From positions 1-64,000 of the forward strand of contig JAOTOM010001622.1 of the NCBI GenBank assembly GCA_034440615.1: 64,000 nt of DNA, written 5' to 3'. Shown here piece by piece: positions 40,735-50,586 of the stretch (positions within the stretch are counted from its first letter, which is position 1; every line of letters begins with the position of its first letter). This DNA comes from Ashinkailepas kermadecensis. Lineage: Eukaryota; Arthropoda; Thecostraca; Neolepadidae. The notes below the pieces were generated by a model. The model did no database searches. It had not been told where the DNA came from and was given only the letters and a program-made list of their open reading frames with translations. A program made the translations under genes and the position numbers.

Positions 40735-40990
40735 GGTGGCGTCGCCACGAAATTCTTCCAGAGGGGGGGGGCAAGGTTGAAAGGAGGCCTCCTGCTCCCC
40801 GAAAGGGGGCCTCCATTGTGTTAGGGCCTCCTATTGATTTTTAGGCTCTTAGTATGGTTCGGGAATGAGAAACATGATTTCATATTGATGTCTTGTTTGC
40901 TCTTGGCATGGTGCATCATTTACGCAAAACGCAATAGCAATAATCATTTTTCGCTGAGAACTGAGCCATACCAGGGTATAAGTAAGTAAT
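40735..40990 (+). repeat. Dispersed repeat, family III, copy 2
   Basis: GTGGCGTCGCCACGAAATTC, a G run, GGAGGCCTCCTGCTCCCCGA, CATATTGATGTCTTGTTTGC and CATACCAGGGTATAAGTAAG match the copy at 15,648. Confidence 0.85.
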
Positions 40991-41305
40991 ATGTGGATAA
41001 ATACCTAAGTACCAAAACAAACCTATGTCTTAATACATTTTTAACCAGAAAAAATAGTTCCCGCTAGCCTCAAGATTGCAGCGAGTTAGTACGGCTGGTG
41101 CTAAGCATATCTTAAATATATCTCCCATTGATCGACCCATTTTTATGTCCTCCAAGTATAACTGAACATCGCTAGATTCATAACTACCGTTCGTCATTCC
41201 CACCAGCTTGATGTCATAAGCAAGCTTAAACGATCATTTCTCAGTCCTAGGACGACAATTTCGCGAAAGTGACAACGACAACAGTGACAACGAGAAGATT
41301 GAATT

Positions 41306-41784
41306 GGTTTTCTGCCGAGCCTGCCGACAACAGTGACAACACGCTTACAGATGCCATCCTCACCACCGGAAAAATGTAATTCATGGTTCATTGAAAACAT
41401 AATGATCAGCAGCACGTCCAGAGTGAGGGGCGTTAAGGTGAGGCGCAGGAACCCACACGAGGAAAACGACTTGCCATTTCAGGCGGCTCCCACAGACCTG
41501 ACACCTCGCAGGCCACGCGCGGACTCACGCCAACAAAAGACTCGTCTAATTGGTCAGGTGTGGCATCTGGGACTACTCTTGTCACCTTCCTACCGCTGAC
41601 AGCAGTCCCAATGCAACTCCAAGTCGATCGGCGCCAACCCCCGCATTCGGCTCTCGGTATCCTCTCGAGCATCACGCCTCAGGACCAGGTGCACGGACAG
41701 CTTCAGGGCCTTGTATGCCTGTTCTGACCCGTGACCCGATCGTGCTAGCGCCGCCCCACGGCGCGCCATCAACTCACTAGTTAC
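41306..41784. other. Spacer between duplication copies, no gene recognised
   Basis: Short frames on both strands with no domain. Confidence 0.35.
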
Positions 41785-42072
41785 CTAGCTGACCACGGGG
41801 CGCCAGGGTTTCGTCTGCGAATTGAGCGGATGGGACGTGGGAGTTGATGATCGGACTAAATAGCTCGATACAACATCCAATTTCGTGGTCACGGTCGGTG
41901 AACAAAACACTCTGTCCCATGCAGCACGCATTAGATCATCATCAACACCAATAAGGTCAATTCTACACAAACAGCGCGTATGAACAATTATCGTCGGTTC
42001 CCGACTGCTGGGCGCGGAGGTAAAAGCGCGAATAAACCTATGCAGACTAAAGGTGAAAAGCGGTTGCAACAA
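41785..42072 (-). pseudogene. LINE fragment: endonuclease-RT linker region
   Basis: Minus-strand translation reads IDLIGVDDDLMRAAWDRVF, then SPTVTTKLDVVSSYL and SHPLNSQTKPWRP. This matches the linker between endonuclease and reverse transcriptase of Jockey/CR1-like LINEs (W.....tv..K...f...l, then P...PW). It abuts the oppositely oriented fragment at 42,075. Confidence 0.5.
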
Positions 42073-42074
42073 CG

Positions 42075-42430
42075 TTTAACATGGCCAAGATCGTTTGCAA
42101 CCAAAATGTCCAACAGCGAGCCGGAAGAGTAAGTCGGATGGTTAACACATTGATGTACAAAACAGTCGGACCGAAAATCGCACGGATTCGCTTTAGAACA
42201 GCAATGTAATGGTCGATCCTGTCGCACGTCCGTTACTGCATCACGATTTGTGGCAGCGGTACAACCAATCTCTCTCAGATTGAAAGTCTTAGAACTATTC
42301 AGCTGAAGTCATATTTGGTCGCCGAAAGTTTGATCACGTATCGGACATGCTAAAGAGACTCAACTGGTTATCGCCGGATGGTCCTGTGAAGCACAACGGC
42401 CTAATATTGGTTTTACATTGGACATACAAT
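42075..42430 (+). pseudogene. LINE fragment: C-terminal part after RT
   Basis: Two frames joined by a frameshift read ILSHVRYCITICGSGTTNLS then FGRRKFDHVSDMLKRLNWLS and PDGPVKHNGLILVLHWTYN. Family members read ShLrYCI.vWG...... then a ...L.WL...... segment here, so this is the region after the RT palm. Orientation is opposite to the adjacent linker fragment. Confidence 0.6.
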
Positions 42431-42487
42431 GTACATACAATAGACATACATTACATTGGACATACTGTACATTCGACATACAATACT
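42421..42487. repeat. Short ACATACA-type repeat
   Basis: GACATACAATGTACATACAA and similar units repeat about five times just before copy 2 of the duplication begins. Confidence 0.7.
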
Positions 42488-42926
42488 GACACACAAGGTG
42501 CGGCGAACTGGCGAGCCTGAGGAGCTCGCCAGTAAGCTTCGAACTGTTGGAGAAACCCACCTGAGATCGACGAGACAGGACGGAGATCTGTGCGTGGCTC
42601 GATGTAGTTGAGATGGGGAAACGGCGCTTTGCCTGCAGGACAGCAGAGCAGTACATTGTCCTTCCACCCGCTCTGAGACTGCGGACTGCCGCAGTTTGGG
42701 CAGGCCTTGAGGCGTCTTATGTCGCAGAGATTACCGTGAAAGGGCGAATTATCCGCATGTGTTCGTGTGATGCTAGAATGTTTGATTTTTGAAGCCACCA
42801 CCCCTGCTTACAGTACCCTATTTTACTCGTAATGACGAGAGGCTGTAATAGCCAAGAGTCTATATTGGGTCGTCCCAATGCAAGTTTTTTATCTCTGTCT
42901 TTGTCTTTTGCTGACCTCCGACCCAG

Positions 42927-43175
42927 CTGACCCCTACTCCCCCGACGGCGGGCCCCGGATGCGCGCCTGGCGCGCCGGGTTCGGTGGGCGGGGCTGGCCG
43001 CGGCGGCCGGTGGTTGGTCGGCCGCCGAGGCCGGTGCATGCGGCTGACCTTGGACAAGGTCACGCGCCTCCCGGCGTCCTCGATCCCGGCGCCGGAGCGG
43101 GCGGACGGCAGGCTTGGCGACCCGCACCACGGCCTGCATCACGACCAGCAACACGGGAAGCCGGAGCAGGTCACG
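42927..43175 (+). CDS. Hypothetical GC-rich exon, copy 2
   Basis: The same 249-bp block, acceptor (CCGACCCAG) and donor (GTGAGT) as in copy 1, with eight or nine substitutions and no indels. The open frame is kept (MRLTLDKVTRLPASSIPAPE). The product is not recognised; coding status is uncertain. Confidence 0.25.
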
Positions 43176-43176
43176 G

Positions 43177-44815
43177 TGAGTTGTGGGAGGCCGCAGAAAC
43201 GGCATGTTGACGAGAATGGAACTGAAGATAGCAATAGGCGATTCGGCATCGTCTAAGCCGCAGCACGGCAGCAAGTGAGTAGACCACCCGACTGACTCGA
43301 CTTTCGGATCCGTGACTGGGGTCGCAACGTCTCGATGCCACTGGGTGGATGCCACTGGGTGGATGCCACTGCGTCACTCGCACGGGGCTCACTTACTGAA
43401 ACTCTCACGCACTCATGCTCGTCCAACACGGGCCGGCAACTAAGGGTCGGTGGGTTACGGCGAGGAACGCCGCCGCCTAGCGGTGCCGTCGGACGTAAAT
43501 GAGCCGACTTGCTTTGAATTAACATAGCGTAAGACGGCTACACAGAGGTACCATCGGACATAGGTGAGCCGAATTACAGAAAAGCACCGCACTAACCACA
43601 CACATCCCTACATGATTTCACCCCTTCCTCACTAGAGTGCATGCTACTAATTACTACTAACTACAGCTAATACGCGGTAGCCGGCGTAAGGGGCGATGTG
43701 AGAAATTACCTCCTTGCCCCCACGGTAAAGATTCCTCGGTGCTCTTCGACAAGAGAAGACTTGTCCTGACAAGGTCAACTTCCATGCCAGCCCTCCCCTC
43801 CCCAAAGTAGGTACCAGCTAAGTAATCTTGCGGAGGAGCAAAGTAAACTAGGCGTTATCAAAACCGTCTCAACCATCTGGGAGACGCCCTCCCCCCGCTT
43901 TCAGCGCCTTAACGCCACACACGCTATAACGTAAAACCCCCTTCACGTAAATGTGCAATTGCCTTCAACTTGCTTGCAAAAACCACTCGCTTTAAAGGCG
44001 GCGCAAATGACCGCTATGGTCCGTCATGCCTCTAAACACACTCCACCCCCTCCCCGGCCCGGGAGTTTTCCTGCAAAGAATCAGTAAACGCTAAATAATA
44101 TGGATCGTGTTTGCTTCGTCGCATGTGCGTCAGATATGCCAAAGCTCTCAGATGTAAACAAACTAGTTGCCCAAACGTGCCCTGCCTCGAAGCGTGGTGA
44201 GGGTTCCGGTCGATTTGTTTACATTCTCACGGACTTGGGTCGTCAATTGGTTTAGCCAGCTGATTGCACGCAGGTAGGCACTGCCTATTGACGAATCCAT
44301 GTTAGTTTTGTTTTCCCACCAGTTCTGGAGCTAAAGGTGAGCCATGGGTAAGGTCTGGAGGGAGCGTGGCCGGCTGTTGTTGCATGTGACGACCGGGCGA
44401 CGGTGCTGCCACCTGAGCTGAACTAATTCGCTAGTGGCGCCGCCGCGCGACACACCTGGCCACTCCAGCAGAGTGTCGGCACAGGCCAGCGAGGAAGGCG
44501 GCACCACCATCCAGGAGAAGCCGGCTGTCCTGCCACCGTTGTGCCCTAGTTACCACACACCTACTGGAACTAGAAACAGGCACCAACAAACACAAGTGCA
44601 GTCAGATCCTAGACGAGGAAGCATACTGTTCGACATCAGTCTGTGCGTAGTTAGTGAGACTGTCGAGTCGCTAGCACTACCACCGCTCATCTGGAAGCCA
44701 ACTGGAGAGCGGACACACCGGCAAAGCCCAGGAAGGGCGTGGTTAGAAAAGTAGGTCACACTTCGGGTGAAAGTAACCGATAGAGCGGTGCATGTGGACT
44801 GCGCGCCTTCACCAT
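43177..44815. other. Duplicated sequence without a recognised gene, copy 2
   Basis: Counterpart of 38,900-40,494. The frame at 44,434-44,754 is the shortened relative of the one at 40,113. Confidence 0.4.
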
Positions 44816-44887
44816 GGCTCGTTGGTCTAGGGGTATGATTCTCGCTTAGGGTGCGAGAGGTCCCGGGTTCAAATCCCGGACGAGCCC
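44816..44887 (+). tRNA. tRNA-Pro (anticodon AGG), copy 2
   Basis: 72 bp, identical to the copy at 40,495 across the whole cloverleaf although the surrounding duplicated DNA has diverged by a few percent. Anticodon loop TTAGGGT and B box GGTTCAAATCC are intact. The perfect identity agrees with selection or recent conversion. Confidence 0.97.
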
Positions 44888-44890
44888 ACC

Positions 44891-44894
44891 TTTT
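44891..44894 (+). terminator. Pol III terminator (TTTT) of tRNA copy 2
   Basis: TTTT starts 4 bp downstream of the tRNA, as in copy 1. Confidence 0.75.
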
Positions 44895-44905
44895 GCCGAC
44901 GGAAT

Positions 44906-45053
44906 ATGAATAATAATAATGAGCAATGTCGTGGGGGTGCTCGGGACCGGCTCAACAAAATTGTGATGAAACACGAGATCAGTCAGATCCTGGACGAGGA
45001 AGCATTCTATTCGGCAAACGTGGAACTGCTTTATAAATTACAAATTGGCTCAG
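44906..45053 (+). CDS. Coding-like fragment, copy 2, cut by a repeat
   Basis: ATG at 44,906, then KIVMKHEISQILDEEAFYSA, NVELLYKLQIGS, after which the reading frame enters the family III repeat at about 45,054. The 25-residue core KIVMK...NVELL is identical in both duplicates, while flanking residues differ. GGCTCAG at the break could also be an exon end. The product is not recognised. It may be a captured exon or a piece of a retrocopy. Confidence 0.35.
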
Positions 45054-45290
45054 GCGGTGCCGTCGCCACGAAATTCTTCCACAGGGTGGGGGGCAAGGTT
45101 GAAAGGGGGCCTCCATTGTGTTAGGGCCACCTATTGATTTTTAGGCTTTTAATATGGTTCGCGAATGAGAAACATGATTTCATATTGATGTCTTGTTTGT
45201 TCTTGGCATGGTGCATCATTTACGCAAAACGCAATAGCAATAATCATTTTTCGCTGAGAAGTGAGCCATCCAGGGTATAAGTAAGTAATA
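45054..45290 (+). repeat. Dispersed repeat, family III, copy 3
   Basis: Matches copies at 15,648 and 40,735; it lacks the CTCCTGCTCCCCGAAAGGGG segment. Confidence 0.85.
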
Positions 45291-45602
45291 TGTGGATAAA
45301 TACCTAAGTGCCAAAACAAACCTATGTCTTAATACATTTTCAACCAGAAAAAATAATTCCCGCTAGCCTCAAGATTGCAGCGAGCTAGCAGGGCTGGTGC
45401 TAAGCATATCTTAAATATATCTCCAATTGATCGACCCACTTTTACGTCCTCCAAGTATAACTGAACATCGCTAGATTCATCACTACCGTTTGTCATTCCC
45501 ACCAGCTTGATGTCATAAGCAAGCTTAAACGATCATTTCGCAGTCCTAGGACGACAATTTCGCGAAAGTGACAACGAGAAGTGGATTGAATTGGTTTTCT
45601 GA

Positions 45603-46061
45603 TCGCCATCTTAGGGATTTATTAATTTGTATACCATTTGGTGCTGGCTGCAATGTACCTGGCACACCAGCTAAAATAACAAATCCTCAGCAAATAAATT
45701 CACGGCAAGAACAAGCATTGAACAACAATGCATAAATGACAATGCAACAATGCAACAATGGCAATGCATAAATAATGCAAAACCTTCAAATTCCACACCG
45801 TCACGCTCATGGATTTCGCTGTGCTGTACCGTATTTTAAATGACGTTATTGAGAAGGTATTGAAGCTGGGAAGCTCTAATCATGCAGGCTGTAATCACAG
45901 AAAACAAGTTTATAGGAAGAAAATGCATTTAAAAACATCAATCCTCCCATTTTATATGGGGCATAGGTGTTGTTTTGTATGCTTGTGTGGGGTAATTTTC
46001 TTCCTCAATGCTGGCTTTGCCCCAATGGGCGTATGTTTCTGAAAATTATTGGGGGACCAGT
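45603..46061. other. No gene recognised
   Basis: Contains a short CAATGCATAAATGACAATGC repeat near 45,725-45,780. No credible gene. Confidence 0.4.
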
Positions 46062-49000
46062 GGTGTGCCTATATTTGCATCAAGGGGAGGCAGGCAAACG
46101 GATTTGGAGGGGGCCCACTTACCCACATGAAAAAGTCCGCCGATTTCGACCACAATTTTGTCAAAGGGGACCTTTTTAAAAAAAAAATATAATGATTAGT
46201 GACCAACTGAATTTTCCTGTGGAGGGGCCTAATCTCCCACTATCATTTCTGATTCGTCGGATTTCAACCTCACACTGCTAATATTACACGTATGCAAATC
46301 ACTTTCAAATGTATAATTTCCCAATTTCAAGCATTCCAGTTCATAGCGCCCGGTCGCCACGACGCCAACGTTCCTGTACATGCACACCCATCTTGCGCAT
46401 TCGGCGCATTCGCCACATTTCGTGCGATGCTACGATTTCTGCTAGGCCTCCTACGTTTTGCAAATTGCTGCCACATGATAGACTTGCGCCATATTTGACG
46501 TGATGGAATGCTTCGTATGGGTGTTCCCTGCGAAAATTCAATTAATTATATTCGATCATTAGTTCCCAACTTCCCACATTTTCTGGCGGTTAAGAAATGC
46601 AGATACCCGCTGAGCTTTGATGCACCTCATGTCTTTGATTAAATATGCTCCCAGATTGGCTACCGAACTGAGGCCCTGCCTCAGTGTTCTTTTTTGGACC
46701 CGTTGTGTCTTTCTTCGTCTAAGGATGCGTATTAGGGCTCCAATCCATTTTTATTGGGGTCCAACACATTTTCGAAACCCCTGCTCGTTTTTAGGGTTTG
46801 TTGCTTTTTTATGCGCGGATGATTTTTTTTAGCTGTCGGGGCGTTTTCAAAGATCCCGATGTGTTTATTTAGTGCCAGGTATTTTTGTTCGTTTTGGGAC
46901 CATATTGCTTTTTGCGGCCCCAGCCTCTTTGTGAGGACCTTGTGCGGTCTCATGGCCCTCGTGTTCCTCGAAAGCTTCCGGTGTATTTTTTTAGAGCTCC
47001 CGGTATGTTTATTTAGGGCTGCAACACATGTTTTAAGGCCCTGTCTCTTTTTTGGAGACTCTGTGCGCTTTGGTGGGCTAGTTATATTTTCGGCCCCCGT
47101 TGTGCTCTTAGGGTTCCGCTGTTTATTTGGCGCTGCTGACGCACATTTGTGGGGCCCCAGCACGATTTTGTGGCTTCGGTGCGATGTTTCTGGGCCCCAG
47201 CGCGACTTATCGCGCCCAGGCGCGTGGTTCCGGGGACTCAACGCCAGCTTTCTGGGCTCAACGCGACTTTTGTGAATCTTCTCTGATTTTTTTGTGAATC
47301 CCAGTCTGATTTTTCGAGCCCCTGGCGCCATGTTTTTGTATCCCACCTCGACTTTTCGAGCTCCGGTATGTATTTCTGGGCCGTACGCGATTTGTGAAGG
47401 CATCTGGTGATATGTTCGGTGCTCCAGAGCTACTTTCTTGACCAGGACATTTACTTTTGGGAATCCCTCCTTATTTTAGAGGGCTCCAGCTGGATTGTTT
47501 CGGATACCGATTATATTTTTGTGGTCACCCTGTGCTTATGTGGGGTCTTAGACGCCAATTTTTGGGAGCCCTGACGTGAATTTTTGTGTCTCAGACCAAA
47601 TTTTTGGGACTACCGATGGGAATTGTGGGTTCCTAGCGCGATATTTGGGGGGACAGGTTCGAGTTTGCAGGGCGCGTTGTCATTAGCTGTGACCCCTACG
47701 CGATTTTGGCGGTTCCTGTTGCAAATTTTCGGGCCTCAGAGTGAGTTTTCTGAGGATCGCCGTATTTATTTGGAGACCCCTGCGCGAATTCTGGTGGACC
47801 GACGCAAATTTTGGTGGACCGAGCGCGACATTTGGGGGCCCCGGCACGATTCTTGGAAGCTTTTCCCTCTCAGGAGGGAGGGGAATTTGCCCCTTTGATC
47901 TGCCACTGCGGCCACTAAAGGAGTTTTTTTTTCAGCCGATGGCACCTTTCGGAGTAGAAAAGCCCTCAGGGTAATTTTTTGCAGACCTGTTCTTGATTTT
48001 CCTGTGCTGTGGTCGATTCGATCGAGTCGCGGTGTAAACTTTTTGAACATCGAGGCCCTTGTGCGATATTTTTTGGGTCCTGGTACGATTCTCCCGGTGC
48101 GATTTTTTTCGGTGACGTGACACGTTTTTTTCTGGGGCCCACCGAGTTTTTGGAGAACTTAGACCCGAATTTTGAGGATGTAGAGTGATATTCCGGTTAA
48201 GAATTGATTTTTGGGACAGCTGCAACTTTTGGGGCTCCGGCGCGACCTTTTGGGACCCCAGTGTGATTTCCAAGGGCTGCGACGCGACTTTTTTTTAATC
48301 CAATGTGATCTTTTGGTGTGATCCCCGATGTCCAATGTGATCCAATGTGATCCAATGTGATCCCCGATATCATTGGTTGGATCCCTAGCGCGAGTTTTAG
48401 TGGCTTCGACACTTTTTGGTAGCCCAATACGTTTTGGGGCTTTTGGCGTCATTGTTGGGGCCCAAGAGTGATTATCCATGTCCGGGTTGTTTTTCGTTTC
48501 CCCGGCTTCATTTGTTTTGGTCCCAATGAGACTGTTGGGCCACGGTACGACCTGTCGTGCCCCTGGCTTGATTTTCATGGTCCGGGCGTGACTTTTTGGT
48601 ACCCCCAGGCTCAGAGTGATTGTCAGGGGCCCCTGCCGGATCTTTTGGGGTCAATATCGTGATTTTCAAGTACCCCGACACGACTTCTACTATTTCTTAT
48701 GGGGCTTCTTGCAAATTATAGGCCTCCTCTCGCATCCTAAGGGTTTCGTCTCATTTCCTGGAGCCTCTTTGCCGGTTTTGGATGTCTCCTCGTGTGTTCT
48801 ACCCTCCTCCATATTCAATGGTCCTTCTCTCCCGTCTTGGAGGGCCTCCTCTTACATACTGGGGCCCCTTTAACATGGTATGGGGCTTCCTCCTATGTTC
48901 CAAGGGGAATTATCTGCCAAATTAGGGGTCTCCTGCCACGCCTCGTGGGCCACCGCCTTTGGTCCTGGCAAGGCCTCTTAGGTGACTCCTTTTTCAAATT

Positions 49001-49612
49001 AGGGGCCTCCGCTCACGTCTTGGAGGCCTCCTCATCTGTGTTTGGAGCCTCATTATCCTCTTAGCAGGGTGCTTTTGCGTCCTTGTCCTAAATCTTCTCT
49101 CCTAGTCATCCTCTTCCAAAAGATGGGCCTCATCTGGCTGATCTCAGCGACCTTCTCTCATTCCTGCGGAAACCTTCTTACCCATCTTGGGGCCATCTCT
49201 TGCGTCCGGAGAAATCTCTCCTATCATATGTCCTTATTTTCTGTTGCAGGGGTCTCCTCTTCCATCTTGGGGGCCTCGTTTTCCAAATTAAGAATATCCT
49301 GCCACCCATCGGAAAGATTATCGTCTAACCTGGGTGAGTTCTTGCCCGTCTCGGTAGCATCCTTTTCGTCCTGGGGACCTCCTCCCAATCTCTGTCCTAC
49401 GCCTCTTATATGGATCTGATTAGGTTTCCTGGGGGCCTCGTTGCCAGTCCTGGGGCCTCATTGAGAGCATGATCTTCTGTCCCATGGGCCTCATTGCTCA
49501 CCTTTTTTTCCTATGCATTTCCGGATAGGGGCCTCCCTAAATTCCAGGGGGGGGGGGGGGAGCAATTTCATGGCATGGGGTGGCACTGCCCCCCCCGGTG
49601 GCGACGCCCCTT
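46062..49612 (+). mobile_element. Large tandem-built non-coding element, copy B (longest)
   Basis: Left end AGTGGTGTGCCTATATTTGC; right end CCCCCCCCGGTGGCGACGCC. It is the most complete copy: unique 5' part (46,062-46,700), a decayed array of about 35-bp GCGCGATTTTTGGGG-type units (46,700-48,680), then degenerate GGCCTCCTCTC units (48,690-49,500) and ATTTCCGGATAGGGGCCTCC with a G run. It lacks the CTTTGCAATCCT array site because of a deletion near 48,970. Frames of 100-220 codons have no domain. Small internal arrays exist, for example GATCCAATGT at 48,330. Confidence 0.75.
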
Positions 49613-50585
49613 GGCTCAGGGAGCACCACAGTGGCAGCATGAGACATGAACGCGAGTTTTGGACGCTGACGGCAGCATCGGCCATGGCATTTTGATTCTC
49701 CAAGCCACCAGCTAGGACGCCACTAACCGAAGAAGTGCCGACAGCCTTTAAACCATCGTCTTACCTTCAAATACTCAGTCCTGGAATATTTAAATACCTA
49801 CCGACGACCTTGCTGGATTAAATATCGCAGGAACGACTTCTGAAAATAGCATTGCATTTTCCTTGAGTTCAACCCACAACTGTACCGGTCACCTTTATTT
49901 CACTTTGTACCGCCCTCCTTCATATTGATGTCTTGAATGGTTGTTCGAAAGGGACAGTGACGGGTCGGACGACTGCTTTTTCGGATCGTTGAACTGGCGA
50001 GCGAAGAGTTCCTCCTAAAACGTCATGAAGCCATGATTTCGAACAAATTCGCCCTGCTTGCAGTACCTGCAATGGCCGAGATCCCGTTGGAATGTAAAAT
50101 AAACGTCAAACACCCTCGGCATAATTATCCTTGGATCAGAGTATATTGGCCGGCTTCCCTCTTATACCGAGCTCGTAGAAAATACGTCAGCAAGTGTACT
50201 CGATGTGGGGAAGGACTTGAACCAACGTTAAGCTCAACGCCCGTACACAGGCGGGGGGGGGGGGGAGGAAGCAAACAAGGCTTCCAAAGCGGTCACTGTC
50301 AACGGTTGTCTCAATGTCATTGATGCAATGGTTTCCAGATCGCTTACAGAATAAAACGTCCGCCGATTGGCCACAGGCGCCAACCAGCACGGCTATAGTT
50401 GCTATACTCACTGGCAGAATGCTTGATATTGGTGAGAACGGCTTTTCTGGCAGAGTTTGTACAGAACGGTTTGGTTGTTTCATTTGCTCAAATGGCCCAA
50501 ACTAAGCTCGGGAATCTTGCGGCGGTTTGAGCACCCGACAACTTGCTACACCAATGGCCGACTTTGACCTTGACCTTGACCTTGA
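49613..50585. other. No gene recognised
   Basis: Ordinary sequence with one run of 15 G at about 50,250. A CCTTGACCTTGACCTTGA repeat ends at 50,583. Confidence 0.4.
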
Positions 50586-50586
50586 T

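Larger units (their letters stand above)
38236..41305 (+). repeat. Segmental duplication, copy 1
   Basis: About 3.07 kb that aligns base for base with 42,500-45,602 in the same orientation, with few percent substitutions and small indels. It starts at CTGGCGAGCCTGAGGAGC and ends at AGATTGAATTGGTTTTCTG. It carries the tRNA-Pro gene, a short coding-like fragment and a family III repeat. The offset between copies is 4,267 near the left end and 4,321 at the tRNA, so indels have accumulated. Confidence 0.95.
42500..45602 (+). repeat. Segmental duplication, copy 2
   Basis: Direct-orientation counterpart of 38,236-41,305. It has a local expansion of ATGCCACTGGGTGG near 43,336-43,370 (three units against one in copy 1) and a shorter GTGACAACGA tract at its right end. 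Confidence 0.95.

Noticed and set aside
46732..47403. 223-codon minus-strand frame in copy B
   Set aside because: Lysine/proline-rich translation of the degenerate 35-bp units; disrupted in copies A and C.
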